Part shown: piece after piece, positions 40,488 through 51,150 of the stretch
How the letters are laid out: each line of letters opens with the position of its first letter
How positions within the stretch are numbered: position 1 is the first letter of the stretch
From: Isochrysis galbana
Lineage: Eukaryota > Haptophyta > Isochrysidales > Isochrysidaceae
DNA length: 64,000 bases
Reading direction: 5' to 3'
Assembly: GCA_018136815.1 (NCBI GenBank)
Contig: CM030933.1
Location: 1,240,001 to 1,304,000, forward strand
Notes under the pieces: generated by a model
What the model saw: the letters and a program-made list of their open reading frames with translations, nothing else
What the model was told of the DNA's origin: nothing
The model's database searches: none
Made by a program: the position numbers and the translations under genes

Positions 40488-41654
40488 ATGGTGGAGGCAG
40501 AGGTGGGGTTCTGGCGGGTGGACGAAACGGCGTTCGACCTCTTCAGCCGGCTCGCCCGCCCGCCTCTCTGCTTGACTGAGCCGGCTGGCAGCACGCCACT
40601 CGTGACACAGCTGCATGTGGGAGAGGCCCTGGAGGTGTTTGGCGAGCCGGGTTCCGGAAAGACAGCCACTCTCTTTGAGATGCTAATGCGCTGTATACTG
40701 CCGGCCGGCTACGGTGGGCTCGGCGCGGCCGCGATCCTCATCGACACGGATGGGCTAGATCTGACCAGGCTGGCGATTGATCTGCAGCGACACTACAGAT
40801 CCATGCATGGGTTTGCAAGCCATGAGGGAGTCGAGCCATTTGGCCGTGGGCGTCAATGTATCGCAAAGCCAAGTGGCTGTGGATCAGATCTTCTGCCGGT
40901 GACGAGCATGTGCGAGGGTGAGGCCGAAGGCGAGGTCTCCTTCGCCCACCAGTGCTTGAGCAGGTTATATGTGTTGCGTGCTGGAGACCGCCACGAGTTT
41001 GGCCTTGCTCTCCATGCAGTCCTAGGCTATATAAGCCAGCCAGCCGGCGACAGCGCAGTGCGATCACGTATCGCAGTCTCACCTCTACGCTGTACAGATT
41101 CCTGCTCGTGTGGATGCCGTGACACCGCGGACAGTGCTGAAAACCGGCAGTTCATGGGCTTGTTACCGCAAGGGTCCAACTCCGGACTTCTCTATCCAGA
41201 CAGAGTGCAGCTCGTCGCTATCGACTCGATTTCACGATTTCAGTGGTACAGTCGCGCGCAGCGCCGGATTCCCTCGTTGAGCGACCCAGACGCCATGATA
41301 TCCGCTCTCCTTGCGCGCATCATGCGGCGTCGAACGGTAGCGGTGATATGGACACGAAGCCCTTTGAGCAAGCCCGAAGATGACATGTTTCCGGTACCAA
41401 ACAGCACCGACCCCTTGACGAGTCTTTGCGCCTTCACTCTCTGCCTTCGCCGCCTTTGTCCGGCTAGATTAGACGGCTCACCATTATTCGAGGGACCCGC
41501 TGAGGGATTGCTCACGATTCCGGGAGGTGCAACGCGGAGGTGCATCGGGGGCAGCATCCCACGCCCTATGGATCAACAGTACCTTCCTTTGCGGGTTGAC
41601 TTGGTCATGGGTCGCCATGGGAGAATTCATATAGTTCCAAGGACATCCAAGTGA
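40488..41654 (+). CDS. XRCC2-like RAD51 paralog, 388 aa
   Basis: A single-exon RecA-fold ATPase. Walker A is GEPGSGKT at residues about 59-66, preceded by LHVGEALEVF and followed by EMLMRCILPAGYGG, which matches the XRCC2 phrase 'ARCILP...GG'. IDTDGLDLTRL gives the conserved FIDTD strand. The later RLYVLRAGDRHEFGLALHAV and LVAIDSISRFQWYSRAQRR supply the Walker B strand, with the XRCC2-type LDSLSAFYW pattern. XRCC2 acts in the BCDX2 complex during RAD51-dependent homologous recombination. The C-terminal 100 residues are less conserved. The frame is open upstream to 40404 without an ATG, so 40488 is the chosen start. Confidence 0.8.
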   Translation: MVEAEVGFWRVDETAFDLFSRLARPPLCLTEPAGSTPLVTQLHVGEALEVFGEPGSGKTATLFEMLMRCILPAGYGGLGAAAILIDTDGLDLTRLAIDLQRHYRSMHGFASHEGVEPFGRGRQCIAKPSGCGSDLLPVTSMCEGEAEGEVSFAHQCLSRLYVLRAGDRHEFGLALHAVLGYISQPAGDSAVRSRIAVSPLRCTDSCSCGCRDTADSAENRQFMGLLPQGSNSGLLYPDRVQLVAIDSISRFQWYSRAQRRIPSLSDPDAMISALLARIMRRRTVAVIWTRSPLSKPEDDMFPVPNSTDPLTSLCAFTLCLRRLCPARLDGSPLFEGPAEGLLTIPGGATRRCIGGSIPRPMDQQYLPLRVDLVMGRHGRIHIVPRTSK

Positions 41655-42154
41655 ACCCAGTGCTCATACTGTGAATACAGAATGTCTACACGATATTGTC
41701 GGCAGCGCATGCAATTCCACTCCTTCATTGGGGCTGTTCGTCTTCCCAACTACGACAACAACTACATGTAAAACTACGGATGCTACATCGCTCTTCTATA
41801 CTGCTTGGCACACATGCAATTGGCTCTGTCCCTCATGTGTGCATTCATTGTGTATTCACTTCCCACCGCAGTATGCATTGGTTAGGCTTGAGGCGTAGAC
41901 CTAGCGGGTTTTATTGTTGAATAATTCGCGTTGCTCATGTAGTAATTGTTGTTCACTAGTAGTAGCAGATTATCTTGACGATGGTCATGTCGAGCCGGTC
42001 AACTTGACGTTGATATTGATGCGCATGGCATAAAACCCCCCAAAAGATTCGGGGTTGACACTACCTGTACCGGACATGGTACTATCTTCTTCGCACCTCG
42101 CATGTAATTGCTAAGAAGATGCGCAGCAGCAACCGCTGAGGTTGAGGTTCCCAC
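41655..42154. other. Intergenic sequence
   Basis: No supported gene. This is moderately AT-rich sequence downstream of the XRCC2-like gene, presumably including its 3' untranslated region. Confidence 0.5.
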
Positions 42155-42290
42155 GACCTGAGCCCCTAAATAGAGCACGAGGGGAGTTGCCGCAAGGCGG
42201 GTAGTGAGGGTTGAGGAAGGGAATGAGGCGTGGCTACAGTAGCGAACCCAAGTGCCACGCGCGAGGCGCGAGAATATTAAATGATTTTTT
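42155..42290 (+). repeat. Dispersed repeat R3/R4, plus orientation
   Basis: This runs from CCTGAGCCCCTAAATAGAGC through GAGGGGAGTTGCCGCAAGGC and GGCGTGGCTACAGTAG to CGCGAGAATATTAAATGA. It matches 57580-57712. Confidence 0.75.
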
Positions 42291-42504
42291 TCGGGAGCCC
42301 ACGCATGCCAAACCCGGCGCAACCCAACCCGGGGGGGGGGGGGGGAGGGAGCCGCTGGGGCGGGCATTAGGCCGAAACGGACCTTCGGGGGATCCCGGCG
42401 GGCGACAGGGGGAAACCGGCCCTCTCGGGCGCGGGGACGGACTCCCCCTACCCGCAACATACAATTTTCCAGATGTGTTTGGCATCATCCTCGCCGTTTA
42501 TAGG

Positions 42505-42605
42505 GGTTGGCGGATATATCCGGATATATCTCTTGGATATTTGGGCGGCTTTGGCGGGCGAAGATATCCGCGGATATTTCGTGGATATTTGGGTCAGAGT
42601 TCGCC
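42505..42605 (+). repeat. GGATATTT motif array (R8), opposite orientation
   Basis: This includes GGCGGATATATCCGGATATA, TTGGATATTTGGGCGG and GTGGATATTTGGGTCAGAG. It is the reverse complement of the word arrays at 32.6 and 33.1 kb and is followed by CGCCCCAAAAACAAAACCCC, comparable to the AGGGTTTTGTTTTCGC flank at 33091. Confidence 0.7.
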
Positions 42606-42810
42606 GCTCCCAGTGGTTCGCCCCAAAAACAAAACCCCTTGCGCGACGCCCCCCCCCGCCCGCCCGCCCCCCTCCACAATGCGCAGAGGTGATGCCCCCC
42701 CCCCGCATGTGCCTTGTGCCTCAAACCCGCCATGGATGGCCCATGCCTGAGCAAAGGCGTGACGCGCCATGATGCACCACACACCTTCCCGTCCTTCGCG
42801 CGCGCAGGTT

Positions 42811-43161
42811 CGAAGAGGAAGAGGACGCGCGCGATAGCCGCTGACGATGAGCGGCGACTTGACCCTCCCCCTCCGCGCGACGATGACTCGAGCGACAAGG
42901 ACCCGGTAGAGCTGAGGGACAAGGAGAAGGAGGCAGATAGAGGCCAGGCAGAGGACGACGAGGAGCTCACGGGCACGTTTGAAGAAATCCACGAGACCTT
43001 GGACGGCCCCCGCGCCTCGAGCAGCCAGCCCATATCAAGTTCAAGGTGGGGCGATGAAGGTGGTCCACGAGATGATCGGCGAGGGCGTGATCACCACCAT
43101 CGGCGACGGCACGCTGCACGGCAACAAGAAGGTGGAGGTGGAGTTTTCGGATTTTCGGTGA
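42811..43161 (+). CDS. Possible spliced acidic protein fragment
   Basis: A frame with KRKRTRAIAADDERRLD, then an acidic run (KEKEADRGQAEDDEELTGTF) and ASSSQPIS is open from an AG at about 42809. In another frame GGAMKVVHEMIGEGVITTIG and LHGNKKVEVEFSDFR run to a stop at 43161. The order of acidic linker and basic/aliphatic domain looks gene-like, but no start codon or intron consistent with both was found, and repeats border it on the left. This may be an element-derived remnant. Confidence 0.25.
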
Positions 43162-43611
43162 ACGAGGGGAACGAGAACACGAAGATCAAGAAGTGGGTGG
43201 ACAAACAAACTCATCCAGGAGCAGGTGTGTGTGCTGATGATATGCAAAGATGGGGTAACAGCTTATCAGCTCTCTAGGTTATAGAGCTATCACTAATATT
43301 AGCACTAATATCAGTCAGCTCTTATGAGAGTTGTCCCAACCAACAACAAAACTCCCCCGTGCGCGCGCGCGCACGCGTGTCTTGATTACGCTCTCCACAC
43401 CCACACACTCCACACACAAACTCTCTCTCCTCTAGCTAGATTATAAATAAAAAATAATAAATAAATAAAACAATTAATGTTATATCCTAGCCAACCCCAC
43501 TAGCTAATTGGACACAACTTTCCCGTCCCGGAATCCCGCCATGCCTGACGAGCCAGGTGTCCGAGTGCTACCGGGCGGGGGAGGGGGCGGCTGCAGTTGG
43601 CGGCTGATGGC

Positions 43612-44346
43612 ATGGAAGACGCAGACATTGAGGCGTTCGGAACGATGGAAGCTAGGCTGCACGACATCTTGGGCGTCTCCACGTCTGCGTGGCAGCGGCA
43701 GATGTGGCTGGAGCGTGCCACCACGCGCGCGCGCCGGTCTCTGCACCGGCGTACTGTGGAATACAAGCGATATCGGAAGAAGCAACGAAAGGGTCAGACA
43801 CAGAAGAGGGCGGCACAGAAGAGCCATTCTAACTTCAGATACAAAGGTGAGACCGGTGCCGGCCCCGCGCGCGACAAGGGCAAGGGCGAGGTGCAGGCGT
43901 GCACATGTAACGGGAAGTGCATGCGCGGTTGTCCTTGCAAGTCCGCACGCGAGCCGTGCACTACAGCTTGCCACCCACGCAACGCCGCGTGCGTCAATGG
44001 CCTTGGCAAGCCCAGGCCCGAGGGCACAGCAGGCTCTTCGGCCGAGCATGCCCGCACGCCTGCCGCGCCTGCTGCCCCTGTGTGCCAGGAGTGCCAGCCG
44101 GCAGATGGGCTGGCCATGGCCGTGCAAGTCTCCCCGCCGGCGCGGGATGAAAGCCTCTTGGGCCGCGCACTAATGTACAACTTCGACGGGGCGGGGTGGT
44201 GCATGGGTGTGGTGGAAGAGGCATTGGATGACGATGAAGAAATCGATGAGGAGACAGGGCAGCGCGCGAACTATCTTGTGTATTATGAAGTGGACGATAG
44301 CGAGGTGGCGCATTACCTAGATGTGCACGAGTATAGTATAGTATAG
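43612..44346 (+). CDS. CXC (tesmin/TSO1-like) domain protein, 244 aa
   Basis: From the ATG at 43612 (MEDADIEAFGTMEARLHDIL) the protein has a basic helical segment (RRSLHRRTVEYKRYRKKQRK). A Cys-rich domain at about residues 96-130 reads ACTCNGKCMRGCPCKSAREP and CTTACHPRNAACVN, the CxCxxxCxxxCxC...CxxxC pattern of tesmin/TSO1-type CXC domains. A C-terminal module (ALMYNFDGAGWCMGVVEE, then YLVYYEVDDSEVAHYLDVHE) looks like a small Tudor/agenet-type barrel. This CXC plus 'FDGxGWxxGxV' pairing is common in transposon-associated proteins of algae and fungi, so the gene may be domesticated or element-borne. A CTGCAG acceptor just before TTGGCGG could give an upstream exon from the ATG at 43540. Confidence 0.6.
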   Translation: MEDADIEAFGTMEARLHDILGVSTSAWQRQMWLERATTRARRSLHRRTVEYKRYRKKQRKGQTQKRAAQKSHSNFRYKGETGAGPARDKGKGEVQACTCNGKCMRGCPCKSAREPCTTACHPRNAACVNGLGKPRPEGTAGSSAEHARTPAAPAAPVCQECQPADGLAMAVQVSPPARDESLLGRALMYNFDGAGWCMGVVEEALDDDEEIDEETGQRANYLVYYEVDDSEVAHYLDVHEYSIV

Positions 44347-45581
44347 TTGTGCAGTGAATCCGGGAACTCCGCGTGCGTGGCACTTGTTGATTGTTTGAGT
44401 GGTGAGTGGTAGGTGATAGTGAATTCAGAGCCTTACAGTCCTCAATAGAGCTTGATTTGCTAAAGGTTTCCGTCAGAGGCTTCCTCACCTCCTGCGTCCT
44501 GCTAGTAGGGCATTCCTTCTTTTCTCAAGCGGCCGCCTGGACGGCTCCAAACCGGCCTGCTGCTGGCGCAAGACCCCTCCGATCCAATCTGATGCCCACC
44601 CCGAACGGCTTGGGGTTGGCTCGAAAGCTTCGGCACCCTTTGAGGACACTCCAAGTAGGTACCAAAACAGATTTTTAATTATTTTAATGGCATCACCCTC
44701 CCGAATTATACCACTAGCGAGCAAGACGAGCCCCCCCCCCCCAAGAAAAAGACGGTGTGAGGGGATTGGGACCCCCAAAAACGTTCAGTAAAAATCCGAA
44801 AAAATACGGGCAGGCATACCCCGATGTAGCTCTGGAGGATTGCCACAGCCGCGAGGCGCTGCAAGCCCGACACTTTGACCTGTAGCCCGTACCGTAAGGT
44901 CACTCTTACGCCCCTTTCGGAGCGGCGTCGGATGTCCGAATCAGTAGACCGTCGCGGCCACACACGGCCGCCTCCGCCCGACCTGAGCATGCAGGACGAT
45001 CGGCATCATCCCCGCCTTGAGGGCTGCAGCCAGCTTCGCCTGCTCCAGGTACAAAAATCGAGTCCCTCACCCCCTACGTCGAACGTACTCCAAATCACAG
45101 CGGCACTGCTGCCAAGCAGCCGTCGCACAGTGACTGCTGCGGCCACGAAATCGAGCCCAGCCGCATCTTGGCCAGCCCCAATGCCTACATGGGCGAAGTG
45201 CCGCGCCTCCCAGCCTGGGAGGCCGCGCCCATGGCCGCCAGACCCGCCTTGCGCTCGCTCCGCGCTGCCACGCTGGCCGTAGCGGAGGGGGAGAAGGAAA
45301 GGCTCTCCTGCGGCCGAGTGCTCGAGCCGCCGGCGCCGCACCCTTGATCAAACATGTCTCACCCATCGAGATCTGCCCGCAGCCGCGGCCCGGTCCACTT
45401 CTGCCGGTGCATTCTGGAGCATGGAGCCCCCGGCGGCCCGCCAGTGCCTCCGCCGCGGCCGCCATGGGGGCGCCCGTAATAGGCCGTATCTAACTTGGGC
45501 TTACCACCTTAACCCCGGAAAAATAGGGAAAGTACTCCTAGAGCCTTTCTTGATGAAGAGATGAACTCAGCACCTTCCCCC

Positions 45582-45612
<31 letters not shown>

Positions 45613-45908
45613 TACATTTTCTGAGTTTCTCAAATGATTAGAGTGATCGACAACTTCTTATCTCTGGGCACCCACGCTGTCGCGCCCCACCCTTCCTTCT
45701 GACACACTCAGGTACTCCACTCGCCTGCTGCTCGGCCTTCCCGTGGGCCGCCTCCACCCTTCGTGAGCGTCTACCGCCTGGCGCGAGCACCGCGCAGAAC
45801 CACTGAGGCCTACATCCGTCTTGCCAGCCCCTCGCCGCACCCGTGCTTTCTCCATTTCGCTCACCACTTTCCCCACCCCTTCTCGGCGCCAAACACAGAG
45901 CTCACCTG
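44347..45908. other. No confident gene; 29-base C run
   Basis: An uninterrupted C run spans about 45583-45611, and a shorter one lies at 44731-44740. Minus-strand frames at 44940-45470 have some protein-like stretches (LEQAKLAAALKAGMMPIVLH, VRRLLGSSAAVIWSTFDVG) but could not be joined into a consistent gene. The right end serves as promoter for the reductase gene. Confidence 0.4.
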
Positions 45909-46682
45909 ATGACCAAGCTCGCCGTGCTCTACGCCACACGCGGTGGCATGGGCGATGTGGGCAAACTTGCGATTGCGCATGCGCGTGCGGAGGGAATCAG
46001 TGTGCGCGCGCTCGCGCTTTCCGACGAGTCTGCCGACACTAAGGCCGTATCCTCGATGATATGCAGCTATGATGAGACTGACCCGAAGGACATTGGTGCC
46101 GACAACATCGACGTGCAGGATGCCGATATAAAGGCTAAGGCTGCAGATGCGCTGCGTGCTTCCAGCGTGACCAAAATTGACATCGTGAGCGCTGAGGCCG
46201 AAGAGGAGATTCGGAAGCAGATTGACGGCGTAGATGCTGTGGTGGCATGCATTGGGTCTCGCCAAGAGTCAAAGGTATCACGTTGGAATGCGCTGGGTAC
46301 CAGGAAGGTGACACAGGCGATGAAATCAGCCAAGGTTTCTCGGCTCATCTTTTTATCAAGTATGGGAATCGGTGACGACTTCTTGCCAATCAGCTTCATC
46401 AAGGTCTTTTGGGGCTTCTTGCTGCGCACGGCCCTCCGAAGCGCCTTCAAAGACCTTTGTGCAGCAGAAGAATTGGTCTTCAAGAGCGACTTGGACTATC
46501 TTGTTGTGCGCCCGACGGGTCTATCCCCGGAGGAGAAAGAGTCGGGCAGTTGGAAGCTGGTCACCAAGCCCAAGTCGGGTGGCCTGGCTATGACGGTCGC
46601 CAAGGGAGATGTGGCAAAATTCATGGTGTCGGAAGCGGTCAAGCCTACCTTTAGCCGTGCTGCAGTTTCGATCGGGAAGTGA
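45909..46682 (+). CDS. NAD(P)-binding Rossmann-fold (atypical SDR/NmrA-like) protein, 257 aa
   Basis: The ATG at 45909 gives MTKLAVLYATRGGMGDVGKL, a Rossmann beta-alpha-beta start with a modified glycine motif. Then come VDAVVACIGSRQESKVSRWN (the 'V-x-C-x-G' strand of atypical SDRs), GTRKVTQAMKSAKVSRLIFL, SSMGIGDDF (active-site-region SSxG), DLCAAEELVFKSDLDYLVVR and PTGLSPEE (RPxxL motif). The order matches the NmrA/BVR-B-like NAD(P)H-binding group (pfam NAD_binding_10 type). The catalytic Tyr-x-x-x-Lys of classical SDRs is absent, as usual for the atypical group. The substrate is unknown. There are no introns. The frame is open upstream but without better homology. Confidence 0.7.
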   Translation: MTKLAVLYATRGGMGDVGKLAIAHARAEGISVRALALSDESADTKAVSSMICSYDETDPKDIGADNIDVQDADIKAKAADALRASSVTKIDIVSAEAEEEIRKQIDGVDAVVACIGSRQESKVSRWNALGTRKVTQAMKSAKVSRLIFLSSMGIGDDFLPISFIKVFWGFLLRTALRSAFKDLCAAEELVFKSDLDYLVVRPTGLSPEEKESGSWKLVTKPKSGGLAMTVAKGDVAKFMVSEAVKPTFSRAAVSIGK

Positions 46683-47895
46683 CCGGCCGATCCGCCAGCG
46701 GCCGCGGTACGTGGAGGTTGCGATTTAAGAACACAGCGTGTTTGATCGCAGCTTATAGACAACACGACCAATCATAACGGGATAGGTATGCCCTATTGCC
46801 ATGTAGAGGTCTCGATGTCATTCGTCGCTCATTGCTACTCATTTCCAAGTTTCCGAGTCGCCGCCCGCCATTTGAGGCCTTTTTCGTCACACCGCGCTCC
46901 AACACCACGCTGAAGAGTTGACTCGCTCCCGCATTCCCTGCTACGCTTTTATGGGTAGTGGCATCGAGTACCATGTACTCGGTGCACAGCGCACGAATGG
47001 CAAGTGGGCCAAGAATGGTAGAGGGTAGGGGGTGCTTCAAATCATCCTTGATGTTCTTTTGTAGATAAGTCGGCGGTCGTTCTAGACGGCCAACGGCTTC
47101 CTGAGGTGGGCCTCTCATCTACTCTGCGTGGTGCTAAATGCGTGCGCTGGCTCCCCCTCTCTGCTGAAACACAGGGGATGACACACATAAATAAGCAGGA
47201 GCCAACCAAGAGGAAACGCCCTGGGTGTTTGCCTCATGGCGCTCACGCTTCTTCCTCCTTTGCCTAAGGTCTCCGCCTTCTTCCTCCCCCTCTCTATTGT
47301 ATCTCTTGTGTCTCCCTGTCGTCCGGCCGTCTGATTGAACTCATTGCGGGTGGAGAAGTAACACACTCTCCACACTACATACTTCTCCTCCCCCCCTCCG
47401 CCACCACCACCCACCCCCGGATCCGGACTCGCCCCCCCCCCCCTTCCCTTCCCCCCCCTCTCCTTCTCTCCCCGTCTTCTCCTCTTAGATCTCTCTCTCC
47501 CGTCCTCCATCTGTCCGTGCATATATGTAAGAGAGTGAGCCCCCTCCTGAGTAGTACTCCGACTGCTGCTGCGTTCTCCTCTCTCTCCTGTAATGTAATC
47601 TCTGTAAAGTACTCTTCCACCGTGGGAGTATCTCAAATCTCCTTCTGCTCCGCAACACCCCCCCTAGACTAACCTCCTCGGCCTTCCCCTCTCGCTCAAC
47701 TCTCACCAAAACTCTCAACACACCCTTTCACGCAGAGCTTTTGAGCACTCTCCCCCGACCTTCCCCGGGCGTTCTCTTCTCTCTCCACGGACGCTCTTCT
47801 CTCTCTCCTCCCCCCTCTCCCTGACTGCTGCGCGTGCGCAGTCGGCTCCCCCCCCCCACCTCCCCACCGCCCCCTCCTTCCTCTCTCGCTAGCCC
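46683..47895. other. Intergenic region and CT-rich promoter of the Tubby-like gene
   Basis: A minus-strand frame at 46753-47118 (YLQKNIKDDLKHPLPSTILG) has weak protein-like character but no family or start context. From about 47240 to 47890 the plus strand is strongly C/T-rich, the usual 5' leader style here. Confidence 0.4.
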
Positions 47896-49826
47896 ATGTT
47901 TCTCAAAGACGCCGAATTCGATTCGTCAGAGGACGAGGGTGCGAAGGCGGCCTCTCTCGTCCGCCCCGTCCGCCTCGCCAACCTGTCCACCTCTTCAGCA
48001 GACAACAGCCCTGATCCCCAGCGCTCGACGCAGTACCAAGAGCGTCTCTCCAGGGCCAGGCAGCAGAAGGCCATCGCCTTCCGGAAGAGCGCAGCCGCAG
48101 GTACGACGGGTGTGGTTGGACCAGCCCAGCGGGTGCAAGTTGTTGCGGCCGGTGCGCAGGGGAGGGAAGGGCTGTGGAGGGCAGGGTGCTGTCTGGAAAG
48201 TGTGTGTGTGGGGGGGGAGACATCGGGCTGGGGGTTGGAGCGGGGCTGAGCGTGCTCGCCGCTTCTTCAGGGATGGTTACACCGAACTCGCTCGACAAAT
48301 CCTCGCGACCTGCTTCCGCTGCCACACCAATCGTCGCTCTCGAGCAGGAGATTGAGGAGATGGAACTGGAGGACGAGAAGCACTCGCAAGAGGCAAAGCA
48401 GAAGGTGCGGAGGGGCCCAACACATCGCAACTGCGTTTGAGCGCGTGCGCCAAGTGCTTAGCGTCATAGTCGCGTCTCCTTGCAGGAGAAGGATGCGGCT
48501 GCTGCCCGGACAAAGCAGCAGAAGCAGGAGTACCGGTTTTCTGAAGATACAGTGACGAAGGTCGAAACTCCAGTGCGGGGCACACGGGGTGGATCAGCTC
48601 TGTCAATAGAGGAGGAATCGTCTGAAGAAGAGGATGATGACGAGGAAGAGGAAGAGGACGAGGAAAGGGAAGATGCGTCGACGCAGGTCCTGACGCCTGC
48701 CGCAATGGCGAAGCGCCCCGGCCGCGGAAGGACGAGTTCGACGAGCTCGTGGAACGAGGAGGAGGACGATGATATTATGGATAGTGCCGTGAGGCCCGCA
48801 GGATTGTCGGCCACGGAGGAGTCGAGCGCAATGACTGCTACCGCGCCGAACCCTTACATCCCGGCCTCGATCGACACGTCCGACCTGCGCACATTCTTGA
48901 TGACGCCTGGGCCACAAGGCGCGATGGTGCAGTGCTATATTCAGCGCCGGAAGACGGGGATGACGCGCCTCTTCCCGACGTATGAGATCTACCTCAAAGA
49001 GGGCGACAAGTTCTTGATGGCGGCGCGCAAGCGAAAGAAGAACAAGTCGTCCAACTATCTCATCTCACTTGACAAAGACGATCTCAGCCGTAACTCCGGC
49101 AACTTCTATGGCAAGCTGCGCTCCAACTTCATCGGCACAGAGTTTATTCTCTATGACAAGGGGTCGAACCCTGACAAGAAGGAGGACATCGAGCACGTGC
49201 AGACTCGGGCGGAGCTTGGGTGCATCCTTTACAAGCAGAACGTGCTCGGTTCGCGTGGCCCGCGCAAGATGAAGGTGATGGTGCCCAGTGTTGATGCCAG
49301 TGGCCACCGGAAGGAGCTGCGGCCGACGCGCCCCGACGAGACAATGTTAGAAAGGTACAAGGCAGCGCAGAATGACGATGATGTGCAAATCCTGAAGAAC
49401 AAGCCGCCAAAGTGGAATGATCAGGTGGGTGCGTACGTGCTAAATTTCAACGGCCGGGTCACGCGCGCTTCTGTGAAGAATTTCCAGCTCTACAATCCCA
49501 CCAAAGACCCAGAGGCGGTTCTCATGCAATTCGGGCGTGTTGGCAAGGATGCCTTCACTATGGACTATCAGGCTCCGCTTTGCGCATTGCAAGCGTTCGG
49601 CATCGCGCTCAGCAGCTTTGACTATAAGATCGCCTGCGAGTGGTACGCCGCTGCCTCCCTCATGCACACGCCTTGGCGCGCTGCACTGCCGGCCCAGCCT
49701 CCGTCCGCACTCTCTCATCTCTTTTCGCCTTCCCTGGTCCTCAGATGCTTTAGCCGAAAGACCTCTCGGCTGAGGCAACGGCGGGGGAGAAGGCTTCAAA
49801 GTGGCTCTCTGAAACGCCCATATTAA
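47896..49826 (+). CDS. Tubby-like protein, three exons
   Basis: Exons are 47896-48100, 48271-48404 and 48486-49826 (GTACGA...CTTCAG and GTGCGG...TTGCAG introns, phases consistent). The N-terminus (MFLKDAEFDSSEDEGAK) and middle are disordered and acidic (SSEEEDDDEEEEEDEEREDA). From about residue 235 a Tubby C-terminal domain is clear: LRTFLMTPGPQGAMVQCYIQ, RRKTGMTRLFPTYEIYLKEG, KFLMAARKRKKNKSSNYLIS, GNFYGKLRSNFIGTEFILYD and RVTRASVKNFQLY. The typical end FDYKIACE follows at about 49640. Tubby domains bind phosphatidylinositol 4,5-bisphosphate and often regulate trafficking to cilia. The frame continues about 60 residues beyond the normal terminal 'ACE'. A donor directly after it (GAGTG/GTACGCC) would allow a final intron and an immediate stop, so the true end may be near 49640. 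Confidence 0.88.
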
Positions 49827-49872
49827 TAGCAGGAATTGGAGTCCGCGGCTTTCGACCGTCGCATTTTCCCTG

Positions 49873-50121
49873 CTACGACGTGGTGTCGCTTGGTGTAGAG
49901 CCTTCAGGTGCACGGCGTCGAGCTTTGGCAAGCTTGGCGTTTGCCGCTTTCAGCTTGGCCTCGGCCTGCTTCAACGCAAGCATCTTGAGCTTGACTACCT
50001 TTGCGATGACTCGCTGTTGTAAATGCCTCACACCACGCTTTACTCGAGGTCGTAGTACATGTCCAGATGAAACATTCCTTCCCGAGACAACATGGTTGGA
50101 GTCTAGCGCCGGAGGCACCAT
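49873..50121 (-). CDS. Small Lys/Ala-rich hypothetical protein, 82 aa
   Basis: A short ATG-started frame has a basic N-terminal half (VLRPRVKRGVRHLQQR) and a strongly helical Lys/Ala/Leu segment (LKQAEAKLKAANAKLAKARR). It lies directly downstream of and opposite to the Tubby-like gene. It could be a small basic nucleic-acid-binding protein or the terminal exon of an unlocated gene. No family is recognised. Confidence 0.3.
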   Translation of the reverse strand: MVPPALDSNHVVSGRNVSSGHVLRPRVKRGVRHLQQRVIAKVVKLKMLALKQAEAKLKAANAKLAKARRRAPEGSTPSDTTS

Positions 50122-51150
50122 AGATTGGCGCTAAGCTTGTGTAGCATTCATTACTTGCAGCGTGGTGGCGTTGTATTTCGGCTCTTCATTCTATTTGCCT
50201 TGCCCAACAGTTTCCTCGCCCCCGTCTTCAATGGCGGCGTCTGTGTTTGCTCCGTCGTCCCTCTCTTTTTGCAGAAATGCGTGCCCGATGCCGCAAGAGT
50301 GCAAGAAAAAAATTAATATTCACACTCACACCTGTCGCATCCGCGAATTTCAGCAATCGACAGCTCTCTATTATGGTTATCGGTTATGATAATTGATAAT
50401 TCCCTTTTTTTTCGACACGTACAACGTACGGATATAATTCTATTCTTTCGTCAACTAACAACTAAGTTTACACTTGCTTGTCATGGAGCGCGCCGGCGCG
50501 GCTCTTCTCTCCTTCGGGGCCCCCGCCGGGGCGCCCCCTCAGTCCCCATGGAGCAGTCGCTGGCGAAGCGACCGCGTCCGCCAGCGCCGCCGGCAGAGCG
50601 CCGAGTAGGTGCGCGCGCGACTCCGGTCGTGCCACACGGCCCGTGGCCCAGACCACAGACCAACACCACCCACCCCACTCCGACTCAGTGCTGCTTTGTG
50701 CTGCGGCGCGTTGGCCCACTATGCGCGCGCGGCCGGGACGGACCTATCTACTGGGCCCGCCCGCCACCAGCCGCACAGCGCCCCCACTCGCCTGCAGCGA
50801 GGGGGCTCAAGGCTCAAGGAGCCTGCCGCCGGCCGCGCGACGCCCCCCCCCCCCTCCTCCCCCTCCCCTTTGGTCTGTCCCTCCCACCTTGAAATCCCTC
50901 TCCCCCCTCCCCTCCCCCTCCCCCCCCCTTTCGCTCCTCGAGAGGCCGCATTCAACTGGGCCCTCCGCCGCCGCTGCCACGCCCCTTCCGCTCCCCTCAT
51001 TCCTCCGCCAGAGCCTCGCCCGGCGCGGGCGCGAGCAGCACGCTACCCGCTTTCTCCCTCTGCATCTCTCGCTCCCTCGGCCAAAGCCTCTCGCCGACGG
51101 GCGCAAAGACCCCACTTGACTCGCACAGCCACACAAGAGCCAGTGGCTCT
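50122..51150. other. Intergenic and GC-rich promoter
   Basis: No gene supported. From about 50470 to 51140 the sequence is very rich in C on the plus strand, with overlapping open frames on both strands caused by composition. It leads into the PX-domain gene at 51151. Confidence 0.45.

Noticed and set aside
44940-45470. Minus-strand frames with LEQAKLAAALKAGMMPIVLH and VRRLLGSSAAVIWSTFDVG, faintly TIR-like
   Set aside because: No start, no consistent splice phases between the pieces, and no complete domain; listed only as an unassigned stretch.
46753-47118. Minus frame with YLQKNIKDDLKHPLPSTILG
   Set aside because: No family match, no promoter-like upstream sequence and no supporting intron structure; probably 3' flank of the reductase gene.
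50478-51119. Pro/Arg-rich frames upstream of the PX gene
   Set aside because: These are composition artefacts of a C-rich promoter, with competing frames on both strands and no domain.
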